From assembly GCA_036498905.1 (NCBI GenBank), contig DASYER010000143.1:35976-99975 (forward strand): a stretch of DNA of 64,000 nt, given 5' to 3'. Source of the stretch: DAIDKA01 sp036498905. GTDB lineage: Bacteria > Pseudomonadota > Gammaproteobacteria > Steroidobacterales > Steroidobacteraceae. Below, piece by piece: positions 25,648 to 34,828 of the stretch (positions within the stretch are counted from its first letter, which is position 1; each line of letters opens with the position of its first letter). Both the position numbers and the translations under genes were made by a program. The notes below the pieces were generated by a model, which saw only the letters and a list, made by a program, of their open reading frames with translations, searched no databases and had not been told where the DNA came from.

Positions 25648-26262
25648 CTAGTAGCCGTACGCAACGTCGAAGCGCAGGATTCTTCCGGCTCCGTATCCGG
25701 GCGCCGGCATGGCGCTGAAGTCGGCGGCGTCATCGAATCGGCCGGGATGGGTCATCTCGAACACACTGAGATCGGAAATCAAGTTCCCCTTTCCGGTAGT
25801 GACATTGACCCGGGCAATACCATTAGGCGACTTCGGACTGCCGTGCGAACAGCCGCCTCCCGCCAGCAGCGCATATATCTGGCCGTTGAGGAAGGTGACG
25901 TCAGATACGCTCGGCAGGTCGCCGGTCGAGGCGACATTCGAGGGAAAGCCTGATGCCACCGCGCTCACCTTACCGTTACGACTGATTTTTACAATTGCTC
26001 CGGTATTGCCGCCCGCATAGGGGCCGACCGGACCTGGCACCTGCGCGCATTGGCTGGTTGTCGTCTTGTTCGTGCCGCCCGTACCGCTTTCCGCGACGTA
26101 CAGCCCGCCATCCGGCCCGAACTTCAGGCCTCGGGGCGCATTGAGCCCGGAGGCAACGACCGTAAATTCGCTGGGAACCTGCGCGCTGACGGATTGCGCG
26201 GCGCCCATCGCGATCATGCCGGCCAAAGCGAGTGCAGGCCGCCAGAAAGTGAACATTTTCAT
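25648..26262 (-). CDS. ScyD/ScyE-like propeller protein, shortened
   Basis: A 204-residue exported protein. After a signal peptide (LALAGMIAMGAAQSVSA) it matches the ScyD/ScyE family start: FTVVASGLNAPRGLKFGPDG, LYVAESGTGG, GNTGAIVKISRNGKVSAVASG and LPSVSDVTFLNGQIYALLAGGG. ScyD/ScyE-like proteins are usually about 350 residues; here the frame ends after SDLSVFEMTHPGRFDDAADF with a short divergent tail, so roughly the C-terminal blades are missing. It may be a truncated gene or a short variant. ATG 26262 follows a GGAG site. The stop lies 2 bases from the SLOG-TM start. Confidence 0.7.
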   Translation of the reverse strand: MKMFTFWRPALALAGMIAMGAAQSVSAQVPSEFTVVASGLNAPRGLKFGPDGGLYVAESGTGGTNKTTTSQCAQVPGPVGPYAGGNTGAIVKISRNGKVSAVASGFPSNVASTGDLPSVSDVTFLNGQIYALLAGGGCSHGSPKSPNGIARVNVTTGKGNLISDLSVFEMTHPGRFDDAADFSAMPAPGYGAGRILRFDVAYGY

Positions 26263-26486
26263 TTCAGTCTCCGCTGTTACTTCGCGAGGGGTAAAACTAA
26301 CTTGTGGGCGCGCCAACACACAACTTTGCGACGAGTGCCTGAAATAGCGGAACGAACTCGGAAAAAAGCGCCATGGGCGAGGCGGCGCGACCGCGCTGAC
26401 GGGAAAATCGCAGCCTTTTCGGCGCTGGGCACCGCCGATCTGCCTACCCATTTGCCGTATTTGTGCGAATAATCGAATCCACCACC

Positions 26487-27611
26487 ATGAGCACTTCGTC
26501 TCTCCCAGTAACGGATTCCATTCGCGAGGCGCCGCGGATCTGGGCCCGTTGGAGAGCCAGACGGACCCGAGGCTGGCGGACGACGTTCGGACTGGCGACA
26601 CTGATTGCATTCGGCATGTCGACCCAATATCTCGCGCAGCTTTTCGTCTGGCGCAACTGGCCGCCGGATGAGGCGCTGCTGGGCTGGCTGTACGTTCTGC
26701 GTGACCGGCTCATCGTCGCCTGGTGTATCGCGCTGGCAATTCTGATATTCCGAGTGGGTCAGGCCGGCTCGACCGGCCGGCGCACCGCGCTGCTGGCCAT
26801 CAGCGTGTTCACAGGTGCCACGTGCGGTGAGTGGCTGGTGGAGTGGCTGTACGGCGGTTATGGCTCCATTGCATCATTGATAACGCATGGATTGCGGTGG
26901 AGCACCGTCGCACTGGCTGGCGCCGCCAGCTACTACCTGTGGCGCAAGTCGGTCGACTCGCGCGACTCCCTGCGACGCGAGGACCTACGGCGTGCTTCCG
27001 TCGAGCAGCGGCTGACGAATACCCGCCTGACGGCGCTCCGCAAGCAAATCGAGCCGCATTTTCTTTTCAATACCCTCGCCACGGTGCGTCGACTGCACCG
27101 CACGGAGCCCCAGGCTGGCGCTCACATGCTCGCCAACTTCATCGACTACCTGTGCCGGCTGCTGCCGATGCTGGAGCACTGCGAGGTGCCGCTCGGGGAG
27201 GAGGCGGATCTGGTGCAGGCTTATCTGTCGGTCATCGAGGTGCGGATGTCGCAGCGCCTGCACGTACAGATCAGCGTCCCGTCAACGTTGCGGAACGCGA
27301 AGGTGCCACCCCTCGCGCTCGCAACCTTGGTCGAGAATGCCGTCAAGCACGGCGTTGCCCCGCTTCCGACGGGCGGGCGAATCGAGATATTGGCGGAGTG
27401 CACCCGTGACGGCAGTCTCCAACTCACGGTTCACGACAACGGCGTCGGCCTGAAATCCGACGCCGGCGGCGGCACGGGCCTGGGCCTGTACAACATCCGC
27501 ACGCGCCTCGCGACCCTGCACGGAACAAGCGCCTCGCTGAGCGTCGAAGCGAACGCATCGCGCGGGGTAAGTGCCCGCATGGTACTGCCGCTGCGGCTCG
27601 GTGCCACATGA
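26487..27611 (+). CDS. LytS/AlgZ-type sensor histidine kinase
   Basis: A 374-residue membrane kinase (from ATG 26487; GTG 26463 is in frame). About four hydrophobic helices fill residues 30-170. The His_kinase domain has the phosphoacceptor in LRKQIEPHFLFNTLATVRRL, then a HATPase with LATLVENAVKHGV (N box), VHDNGVGL and GTGLGLYNIRTRL. This family works with LytTR response regulators, one of which is encoded three genes downstream (29085). The stop overlaps the next kinase-like gene by four bases. The signal is unknown; there is no large periplasmic domain. Confidence 0.92.
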   Translation: MSTSSLPVTDSIREAPRIWARWRARRTRGWRTTFGLATLIAFGMSTQYLAQLFVWRNWPPDEALLGWLYVLRDRLIVAWCIALAILIFRVGQAGSTGRRTALLAISVFTGATCGEWLVEWLYGGYGSIASLITHGLRWSTVALAGAASYYLWRKSVDSRDSLRREDLRRASVEQRLTNTRLTALRKQIEPHFLFNTLATVRRLHRTEPQAGAHMLANFIDYLCRLLPMLEHCEVPLGEEADLVQAYLSVIEVRMSQRLHVQISVPSTLRNAKVPPLALATLVENAVKHGVAPLPTGGRIEILAECTRDGSLQLTVHDNGVGLKSDAGGGTGLGLYNIRTRLATLHGTSASLSVEANASRGVSARMVLPLRLGAT

Positions 27612-28672
27612 GGGTGTTTGCCGCGACTTTCGACGGCCGCCGCATTCTTGCGTGGAGCATCACATGGGCGTGCCTGGTCGCGGTCCTCGAATCGCTCGGC
27701 ATGACGCCCCAGCGTTGGGCATCGCCGGAGCTGCTGCTGTGGTGGCTGACGTACTGGACGCTGCCCTTGTGGTGCCTGATCGGTGCGTTGCTGCTATGGC
27801 TCGCGAATCGCACCGAACGCACCGGCAAACTCAGCCAGCTCGCCGTTGGATTCGTACTGGTGTGGCCGCTGCCGGTGTTCGTTCAACCGGAAGTTTCCGC
27901 AGCGGTGAACGGGATGGCCGGATCCCTGCCGATGCTGCGCCGTTCTGCCAGGGATCTCGCCATTGTTCCGGATCCGCAGCACTGGATTGGTATCGGCCTG
28001 TACAACACCTGGATCTACCTATTCTACGGCGGCCTGCTGGTAGCCGTTGCCCTGCTCACCATGCGCTCGGAGCGCATTCGCTCCATGCTCCATGCCAGCG
28101 CCATGGCGCGCTACCGCACCCAGGACCTGCTGGACTCTGAACGTCTGCGGGCGCTGCAGGCACAGGTTGATCCGGCACTGCTGCTGGATGCCATGCGCGA
28201 GATCGAGCAGCGCTATCGTCGCGATCCACTGCACGCCGAGAAACTGCTTGAGGCGCTGGTTGAATTCCTGCGCTCCGCCATGCACGGCCTGCGCGTGCCG
28301 ATCTCTACTCTCGATGCGGAGATCCACCTCGCGCGTACTTTTTCGAATCTGCAGCGCGAGCGCGGTGTCCCGAGCGCATGGCGCCTGGAAGAGGATGTTT
28401 CGATCAATAACGCCGGCATCCGCTTCCCGAGCCTTCTGATGCTGCGCCTCCTCGCGCTTGGCGGGGAGGGAGGACGACCACTGCTGCGCGTCCGGACCGA
28501 ACCGAACCATACCGTGCTGTCGCTGCACGGCCTCACATGCAATATCCCGTCCGAGCTGCGCCAGCATATCAATGCGAGTCTCGGCGCGCTGCACGGTAAT
28601 GGCTTCGAGCTCAATTGTTTACCAGAACCGCCGACCCAGATCCTGATCAAATTGCACCGGCCTATGGCCTAG
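27608..28672 (+). CDS. degenerate LytS-type kinase (pseudokinase)
   Basis: A 354-residue membrane protein built like its upstream neighbour: several helices in residues 10-155, then a coiled segment and a His_kinase-like domain. However, the phosphoacceptor motif reads LQAQVDPALLLDAM at about residues 183-196, with no His where QxxPHFLFN should be. The C-terminal part lacks recognisable N, G1 and G2 boxes (it ends with a short region containing HINASLGALHGNGFELN). It is therefore probably unable to autophosphorylate. The intact kinase next door and four-base coupling suggest a heteromeric partner or regulator. The frame is clean, so it is not a frameshifted pseudogene. Confidence 0.75.
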   Translation: MRVFAATFDGRRILAWSITWACLVAVLESLGMTPQRWASPELLLWWLTYWTLPLWCLIGALLLWLANRTERTGKLSQLAVGFVLVWPLPVFVQPEVSAAVNGMAGSLPMLRRSARDLAIVPDPQHWIGIGLYNTWIYLFYGGLLVAVALLTMRSERIRSMLHASAMARYRTQDLLDSERLRALQAQVDPALLLDAMREIEQRYRRDPLHAEKLLEALVEFLRSAMHGLRVPISTLDAEIHLARTFSNLQRERGVPSAWRLEEDVSINNAGIRFPSLLMLRLLALGGEGGRPLLRVRTEPNHTVLSLHGLTCNIPSELRQHINASLGALHGNGFELNCLPEPPTQILIKLHRPMA

Positions 28673-28681
28673 GGGACTCTC

Positions 28682-29080
28682 ATGAGTGAATTGAAAATCG
28701 ACGAAGTGCGACGGGCGTTGCTCGCAGTCATTCCCGGCATCGCCGTGGCATTCGAAGCGCAGGCGCAGGACGCCACCGTGATGCAGCCGCAAAGCTACCG
28801 CATCGCGCTCGAAAACGAGTACGTGCGCGTGCTCGACTTCCACAGCCGCCCCGGAATGGGCGTGTGTGGCAGCGGCATGCATTCGCATCCGGCGCATCTG
28901 ACCGTGCTGCTCTCTGACGGGGCCGTTCGCCTCAAGACTCCTGACGGCAAGGTTCAGGTACAACGCAACATGCCGCTCGGCACAGTATTCTGGGAACCCG
29001 CCGTGACGCACAGCGTCGAGAACGTGAGTGGCGCCAACATGCGCGGGCTGCTCATCGAAATAAAAGGCGCCAAGGGTTGA
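28682..29080 (+). CDS. small cupin protein, probably exported
   Basis: A 132-residue single-domain cupin. After a likely signal peptide (RRALLAVIPGIAVAFEAQA, cut near AQA) it has NEYVRVLDFHSRPG, the metal-binding MHSHPAHLTVLLSDG, GTVFWEPAVTHSVENV and a closing LIEIKG strand. It lies in the middle of a two-component operon, between the two kinase-like genes and the LytTR regulator (5 bases downstream). That position suggests a ligand-binding accessory of the sensor, but it could be an enzyme controlled by the system. Not experimentally assignable from sequence. Confidence 0.8.
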   Translation: MSELKIDEVRRALLAVIPGIAVAFEAQAQDATVMQPQSYRIALENEYVRVLDFHSRPGMGVCGSGMHSHPAHLTVLLSDGAVRLKTPDGKVQVQRNMPLGTVFWEPAVTHSVENVSGANMRGLLIEIKGAKG

Positions 29081-29084
29081 GACC

Positions 29085-29834
29085 GTGAATTCACCAAGTG
29101 CAATTCTGGCCGAGGATGAGACCGTGCTGCGGGCCGAACTCAGGCAGCATCTGGGGAAGCTGTGGCCCGAGCTTCGTATCGTGGGTGAAGCAGCAACCGG
29201 CATCGAGGCCGTCGACCTTCTGGAGCGCGTCGCGCCAGATGTACTGTTTCTCGACATCGAAATGCCACTGATGTCCGGCCTGGATGTCGCACAACAGGCC
29301 CAGGATCGCTGTCACATCGTCTTCGTCACAGCCTACGACGCGCACGCGATCGCGGCGTTTGAAGCGGGCGCGGTCGATTATGTGCTGAAACCCCTCGAAC
29401 CGGACCGGCTCAGCCGCGCGATCGAGCGTCTCAAGCAGCGCCTCGGCTCCGCACCGCCCAACCTTGAGGCGATGCTACGCGACTTCGCGCGCTCGGCGGC
29501 GCCGCGCACCTACCTTCGCTGGATCAACGCATCGGTCGGGCCGACGCTGCACCTCATCACCGTCGATGAGATACTCTATTTTCAGGCCGATACCAAGTAC
29601 ACGAGGGTCGTGACGGCCGCCTTCGAGGCGCTCATCCGCAAGTCGCTTAACGAACTGCAATCACAGCTGGATCCGGCGATTTTCTGGCCCATCCATCGCT
29701 CGACGGTCGTGAACGCCAATGCCATTGCGGGCATCTCGCGCGACTTTCGCGGTCAGCTATCGATCACCCTCAAGAGCCGACCGGAACGACTGGCGGTGAG
29801 CGAGTCGCAGCAGCACCGGTTCAAGCAGATGTAG
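29085..29834 (+). CDS. LytTR-family response regulator
   Basis: A 249-residue regulator. The receiver domain (1-120) has acidic AEDE at the start, phosphoacceptor Asp in VLFLDIEMPLMSG, Thr in VFVTAYD and Lys in VLKPLEP. The LytTR DNA-binding domain (about 145-245) shows VDEILYFQADTKYTRV and FWPIHRSTVVNANAI. Start is GTG 29085, four bases after the cupin stop. Partner of the LytS-type kinase at 26487. The first bases of its own operon upstream (26263-26486) are a plausible binding region but I saw no clear direct repeat. Confidence 0.94.
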   Translation: MNSPSAILAEDETVLRAELRQHLGKLWPELRIVGEAATGIEAVDLLERVAPDVLFLDIEMPLMSGLDVAQQAQDRCHIVFVTAYDAHAIAAFEAGAVDYVLKPLEPDRLSRAIERLKQRLGSAPPNLEAMLRDFARSAAPRTYLRWINASVGPTLHLITVDEILYFQADTKYTRVVTAAFEALIRKSLNELQSQLDPAIFWPIHRSTVVNANAIAGISRDFRGQLSITLKSRPERLAVSESQQHRFKQM

Positions 29835-29864
29835 CGTCGCTCCAGGCTGGCCTGACCGCACGGC

Positions 29865-30239
29865 TCACACGCTGCGCATGATGGCCAGACCGGCAAAGAT
29901 CGCGGCCATCGATACGCCGACCGATGCCAGGACATAAAGGCCGGCGAGCGCAATCTCACCACGTTGATACAGGACTGCCGTATCGAGTGAGAATGCAGAG
30001 AAGGTCGTGAAGCCACCCATGATCCCGGTAGCCAGGAACAGCCGCCAATCCTGTCCGGGGTCGTGTTTGACCGCGAAATACCCGGCGAGCAATCCCATCA
30101 CCAGGGACCCCATGATGTTCACCGTCAGCGTCTGGAAGGGGAACGCGGTCCCGGCCACGCGCGGCACCCAGACATTGGCGGCATGCCGCAACATCCCGCC
30201 CAGACCCGCGCCGAGAAAAACAATGAGATAAGCGTTCAT
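29865..30239 (-). CDS. crcB: fluoride exporter CrcB/FluC
   Basis: A 124-residue, four-helix fluoride channel of the CrcB/Fluc family. Motifs: GAGLGGMLRH at the N-terminus, TLTVNIMGSLVMG with the polar track Asn, and GGFTTFSAFSLDT carrying the conserved Phe box and Na+-site region. It forms antiparallel dimers in the inner membrane. I looked for a fluoride riboswitch in the leader (30240-30413) and found none. It converges with the LytTR regulator, 30 bases apart, and is divergent from the RND operon. Confidence 0.95.
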   Translation of the reverse strand: MNAYLIVFLGAGLGGMLRHAANVWVPRVAGTAFPFQTLTVNIMGSLVMGLLAGYFAVKHDPGQDWRLFLATGIMGGFTTFSAFSLDTAVLYQRGEIALAGLYVLASVGVSMAAIFAGLAIMRSV

Positions 30240-30317
30240 AGCCTGCCTTTGTACCCCGCCTCTCTCAAAAGGGGTAGATGCACCCCCCTACCCTTAGGAC
30301 ATAAGTCTAGTGCATGA

Positions 30318-30331
30318 GGTGAATATTCACC
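30318..30331. promoter_or_regulatory. 14-bp perfect palindrome upstream of RND operon
   Basis: GGTGAATATTCACC is a perfect palindrome centred about 90 bases before the ATG of the periplasmic adaptor gene and about 85 bases before crcB on the other strand. Its form fits a dimeric repressor operator of the TetR or similar class. No regulator gene of that class is adjacent. Confidence 0.5.
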
Positions 30332-30413
30332 GGGCGCCCCGCAACCGATGATGTGCCCCATCAGCACTGGGTTGGCAAGCCACCGGTGAAGTCATTGGTA
30401 CGGGGAGTCGGGT

Positions 30414-31610
30414 ATGAAGCGTCAGTCAGTGTCCATTTTGTTCGCCGCCGCTGTTTTCACTGCGGTCATTCTGGTGCAGCTCGCCGGCTGCTCGCGCGGT
30501 GAGACCGCCATGCCGGCCGCCACTGCTCCGGCCCCGGCTGTCACCGTCGCCACAGTCGTCTCGCGGCAGATCTCGGACTTCGATGAGTTCACCGGACGAT
30601 TCGAGGCCGTGGACCGGGTCGAAATCCGGCCGCGCGTCTCCGGCTACATCGCTTCGGTGAATTTCGTTCAGGGTCGTCAGGTCACGAAGGGCGAGGTGCT
30701 CTTCGTCATCGATCCGCGCCCTTACGAGGCACAGCTGAAGCAGGCGCAGGCACAGCTCGAACAGGCCCGCTCGCAGCTCACCCTGGCGACCTCCGAGCAG
30801 GCTCGGGCCGACAAGCTGCTGGCCGCCCGTGCCATTTCACGTGAGGAGCTGGAGAGTCGCGAGTCGGCCCTGGTCCAGGCACATGCGAACGTCGCCGGTG
30901 CCCAGGCCGCCGTAGATACCGCCGCCCTCAATGTCAGCTTCACTCGCGTCATCTCACCCATTACCGGCATCGTCAGTCGCGCCGAAATCACCTCGGGGAA
31001 TCTGGTCACCAGCGGGCAGACGCTGCTGACCACGGTGGTCTCCGTGGATCCTATCTATGTGAGCTTCCAGGCCGAGGAGCAGGGCTTCCTCAATTTCATG
31101 AACTACGCACGCACGGGCGGTGCGGCTGATGCCACCCATCCCGTATTCGTCGGGCTGGCCAACGAAGCGGGCTATCCGCACCAGGGCGCGATTGCCTTCG
31201 TCGACAATGAGATCGATGCGGCGACCGGCACCGTGCGCGTACGCGGGCGCCTGGCGAACCCCAACCACGAGTTCACGCCGGGGATGTTCGCCCGGGTGAA
31301 GGTCACGGGAGTGAAGACCTTCCCTGCCCTGCTCGTCAATGCGACGGCGGTCGGCACCGACCAGGGCCTGAAGTATGTCCTGCGGGTCGGTCGCGACAAT
31401 ACCGTCGAGTATCGCGAGGTGAAGCTCGGACCGGTAGTCGATGGCCTGCAGGTGGTGCGCGAGGGCCTGAACGTCGGCGACACCATCGTAGTCAACGGAC
31501 TGCAGCACGTCCGTCCCGGCATGACCATCACACCGCAGCATGTCGCGATGGGCGAGGAAAACCTCAAAGCCGCGCCGGCCGCGAAGCTGGTGGCCAGCAA
31601 CGCCCGCTAA
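30414..31610 (+). CDS. RND efflux periplasmic adaptor (AcrA/MexA-like)
   Basis: A 398-residue membrane fusion protein. The N-terminus carries a lipobox (VQLAGC), so it is likely a lipoprotein. Barrel-sandwich hybrid segments flank a helical hairpin: VEIRPRVSGYIASVNFVQGR, then the coiled hairpin rich in QAQAQLEQARSQL, and the returning FTRVISPITGIVSRAEI. The beta-barrel and membrane-proximal domains follow to the end. It bridges the RND pump encoded 14 bases downstream and the outer-membrane channel, giving a complete tripartite operon. Confidence 0.95.
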   Translation: MKRQSVSILFAAAVFTAVILVQLAGCSRGETAMPAATAPAPAVTVATVVSRQISDFDEFTGRFEAVDRVEIRPRVSGYIASVNFVQGRQVTKGEVLFVIDPRPYEAQLKQAQAQLEQARSQLTLATSEQARADKLLAARAISREELESRESALVQAHANVAGAQAAVDTAALNVSFTRVISPITGIVSRAEITSGNLVTSGQTLLTTVVSVDPIYVSFQAEEQGFLNFMNYARTGGAADATHPVFVGLANEAGYPHQGAIAFVDNEIDAATGTVRVRGRLANPNHEFTPGMFARVKVTGVKTFPALLVNATAVGTDQGLKYVLRVGRDNTVEYREVKLGPVVDGLQVVREGLNVGDTIVVNGLQHVRPGMTITPQHVAMGEENLKAAPAAKLVASNAR

Positions 31611-31624
31611 GAGCGAAAGCAATC

Positions 31625-34600
31625 ATGAAACTATCTGAATTCTTCATCGAGCGGCCGATATTCGCGGCCGTGGTCTCGACCTTCATCACCATCGCCGGCG
31701 CGCTTGCCCTGATCAAGCTGCCCGTAGGTGAATACCCGGAAGTCGTGCCGCCTTCCATCGTCGTGCACGCCAACTATCCGGGCGCGAACCCGAAGGTCAT
31801 CGCCGACACGGTGGCCGCACCGCTCGAACAGGCCATCGTCGGCGTCGATGACATGCTGTACATGTCATCGACCTCGACCATGAACGGTTCGCTGGACGTG
31901 ACCGTGACCTTCAAACTCGGAGCCGATCCGGATCGCGCGCAGGTACAGGTGCAGAACCGCGTCTCCCAGGCTCTGCCGCGGCTACCGGAGGAAGTGCGCG
32001 ACCTCGGCGTCACGACAGTGAAGAGTTCCTCAGATCTGACCATGCTCGTGAATCTCATCTCTCCGAATGGTCGCTACGACTCGCTGTACCTGCGCAACTA
32101 TGCGGCACTGAATGTCCGCGATGTGCTGGCGCGATTGCCCGGCATGGGTCAGGTCCAGGTATTCGGCGGCGGCGACTACGCGATGCGTGTGTGGCTGGAT
32201 CCGGAGAAGCTGGCGGTGCGCAATCTCACGGCGAATGATGTCATCAGCGCGATCCGCGAGCAGAACGTGGACGTGGCCGCGGGCCAGTTGGGCGCGCCGC
32301 CCTCGAAGGGCGCCTCGTTCCAGATCGCCCTGAATGCGGCCGGGCGGCTCACGACCGAGGACCAGTTCCGCGCCATTATCGTCAAGACCGGCGCCAACGG
32401 CGAGCTGGTGCGCTTAGGCGACCTGGCACGCGTGGAGATGGGCGCGCAGGACTACGGCATGCGCAGCCTGCTCGACAATCAGAATGCGATCGCGCTGCCG
32501 ATCATGCAGGCCCCCGGTGCCAACGCTCTGCAACTCTCGGCGAACGTCCGCAAGACCATGAATGAACTGAAGAAGGATTTCCCCGACGGCGTCGACTACC
32601 GCATCGCCTACGACCCGACCATGTTTGTGCGCCAGTCCATCGAGGCCGTGCTGCACACCCTGCTCGAGGCCATCCTGCTGGTCGTCATCGTCGTCATCGT
32701 CTTCCTGCAGACCTGGCGCGCCTCGCTGATTCCGCTGGTCGCGGTGCCGGTATCGATCATCGGCACATTCGCGGTCCTGCTCGCCTTCGGTTTCTCCATC
32801 AACACGCTGTCCCTGTTCGGTCTCGTGCTGGCCATCGGCATCGTCGTCGATGATGCGATCGTGGTGGTCGAGAACGTGGAGCGGCATATCGCCGCCGGCG
32901 AGGCTCCGAAACAGGCCGCACGCTCGGCCATGCGCGAGGTCAGCCGTCCGATCATCGCCATCACCCTGGTACTGGTCGCAGTATTCGGACCCGTGGCATT
33001 CATCAGCGGCCTCACCGGCGAGTTCTATCGTCAGTTTGCGCTCACGATCGCCATCTCGACCGTGATCTCCGCCTTCAACTCTTTGACGTTGTCCCCCGCA
33101 CTGGCTGCCGTGCTGCTCAAACCCCATGGTGCCAGCCCTGACCTTTTCGCCCGCTGGATGGAGCAGATCCTCGGGCGATTCTTTAGACGCTTCAACAGCG
33201 CCTTCAGCCTTGCGGGCACCGGCTATTCGAAGGCCGTGACCTTCACGATCCGCCGCGGCGGTATCGCGATGGTTATCTATGCCGGCCTGATCGCCCTCGC
33301 GTGGTTCGGTTTTCACTCCGTGCCCGGCGGCTTCATTCTCGACCAGGACAAGCAGTATCTGATTGCGGTCGCACAGCTGCCGCCGGCTTCGTCGATCGAT
33401 CGCACCGAAGCGGTCGTGCGGCGCATGTCCGCGATCGGCCTGAAGACGCCCGGCGTGCAGCACGCGGTGGAGTTCGCGGGCATGTCGGTGAACGGTTGGA
33501 GCCAGAGCTCCAGTTCCGGAATTGCGTTCTTCGCTCTGGATCCGCCCGCCGAACGTAAGGGTCTGTCGGGCAAGGCCATTGCCGCGCGCCTGAACGCGCA
33601 GCTCGCCAGCATTCAGGACGCCTACGTCGTGGTGTTCACGCCACCGCCGGTACTGGGCCTGGGCTCACTCGGCGGCTTCAAGGCGCAGGTGGAGGACCGC
33701 GGTGATGCAGGGCCCGAGGCGCTGTACGCGGCGGTTCAGGATGCCTTAGGGAAAGCTGCCAAGAGCCCGCAGTTGGCCGGCCTGCTGAGCACCTACCAGA
33801 TCAACGTGCCACAGCTGAACGTCAATGTGGATCGCGACAAGGTCAAGCAGCAGGGCGTGAAGCTCTCGGATGTGTTCGACACTCTGCAGACGTACATGGG
33901 ATCGACCTATGTGAATGACTTCAACCGCTTCGGTCGCACCTTCCAGGTCGTGGCCCAGGCGGACGGCCCGTTCCGTGCGCAGGCGGAGGACATCCGCACG
34001 CTCAAGACCCGCAATGCCGCAGGTGCCATGGTGCCGCTGGGCGCCCTGCTCAACGTCACACCAACCTTCGGCCCGGATGCCGCCCAGCGATACAACGCTT
34101 ATCGTTCCGCGGATATCAATGCCGGCCCGGCTCCGGGCTTCAGTACCGACCAGGCCCAGGAGGCCCTCGCCGGGATTCTCAAGGCCAACCTGCCGCGCGG
34201 CATGACCTTTGAATGGACGGATCTGGCCTACCAGCAACTGATCTCCGGAAACACGGCGACCATCGTCTTCCCGCTGTGCGTGCTGTTCGTGTTTCTGGTA
34301 CTGGCCGCGCAGTACGAGAGCCTGACGCTGCCGCTGGCGATCATCCTGATCGTGCCGATGTGCCTGCTCGCCGGCATCACCGGCGTGTATCTCGATCACG
34401 GTGACAACAACGTGTTTACGCAGATTGGTCTGCTGGTGCTGGTGGGTTTGGCGTGCAAGAACGCCATCCTCATCATCGAGTTTGCCAAGCACTTGCAGGA
34501 GGATCGCGGTATGGATGCGACTGCCGCGGTGCTCGAGGCCGCGCGCCTGCGCCTGCGACCCATCCTCATGACCTCCTTCGCCTTCATCATGGGAGTCGTA

Positions 34601-34828
34601 CCGCTGGTGCTCGCGCAGGGCGCGGGTGCCGAAGTGCGGCATGCCATGGGCGTGACGGTGTTCGCGGGCATGATCGGCGTGACCTGCTTCGGTCTGCTGC
34701 TGACGCCGGTGTTCTATGTGCTGCTGCGCCGGCTCACCGATCGCCGGGTCGCCATTGAGCACACACGGACGCACGACAAATCCGGACCGGCGGCGATCGG
34801 ATTCAACCCGGAGGTGCATGGTGCGTAA
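31625..34828 (+). CDS. RND multidrug efflux permease (HAE1 family)
   Basis: A 1067-residue inner-membrane proton/drug antiporter of the AcrB/MexB type. It starts with the classical FFIERPIFAAVVSTFITIAG, has the paired proton-relay aspartates in GIVVDDAIVVVENVERH, and the TM10 lysine in GLACKNAILIIEFAK. Two large periplasmic loops and twelve helices are evident. Length is normal for HAE1 pumps. Its last 11 bases overlap the outer-membrane factor gene. Substrate range cannot be predicted. Confidence 0.96.
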   Translation: MKLSEFFIERPIFAAVVSTFITIAGALALIKLPVGEYPEVVPPSIVVHANYPGANPKVIADTVAAPLEQAIVGVDDMLYMSSTSTMNGSLDVTVTFKLGADPDRAQVQVQNRVSQALPRLPEEVRDLGVTTVKSSSDLTMLVNLISPNGRYDSLYLRNYAALNVRDVLARLPGMGQVQVFGGGDYAMRVWLDPEKLAVRNLTANDVISAIREQNVDVAAGQLGAPPSKGASFQIALNAAGRLTTEDQFRAIIVKTGANGELVRLGDLARVEMGAQDYGMRSLLDNQNAIALPIMQAPGANALQLSANVRKTMNELKKDFPDGVDYRIAYDPTMFVRQSIEAVLHTLLEAILLVVIVVIVFLQTWRASLIPLVAVPVSIIGTFAVLLAFGFSINTLSLFGLVLAIGIVVDDAIVVVENVERHIAAGEAPKQAARSAMREVSRPIIAITLVLVAVFGPVAFISGLTGEFYRQFALTIAISTVISAFNSLTLSPALAAVLLKPHGASPDLFARWMEQILGRFFRRFNSAFSLAGTGYSKAVTFTIRRGGIAMVIYAGLIALAWFGFHSVPGGFILDQDKQYLIAVAQLPPASSIDRTEAVVRRMSAIGLKTPGVQHAVEFAGMSVNGWSQSSSSGIAFFALDPPAERKGLSGKAIAARLNAQLASIQDAYVVVFTPPPVLGLGSLGGFKAQVEDRGDAGPEALYAAVQDALGKAAKSPQLAGLLSTYQINVPQLNVNVDRDKVKQQGVKLSDVFDTLQTYMGSTYVNDFNRFGRTFQVVAQADGPFRAQAEDIRTLKTRNAAGAMVPLGALLNVTPTFGPDAAQRYNAYRSADINAGPAPGFSTDQAQEALAGILKANLPRGMTFEWTDLAYQQLISGNTATIVFPLCVLFVFLVLAAQYESLTLPLAIILIVPMCLLAGITGVYLDHGDNNVFTQIGLLVLVGLACKNAILIIEFAKHLQEDRGMDATAAVLEAARLRLRPILMTSFAFIMGVVPLVLAQGAGAEVRHAMGVTVFAGMIGVTCFGLLLTPVFYVLLRRLTDRRVAIEHTRTHDKSGPAAIGFNPEVHGA

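Noticed and set aside
30240..30413. A fluoride riboswitch in front of crcB.
   Set aside because: I looked on both strands for the conserved fluoride aptamer segments and did not find them. Only a GGGTAG/CTACCC pairing and the palindrome at 30318 stand out.
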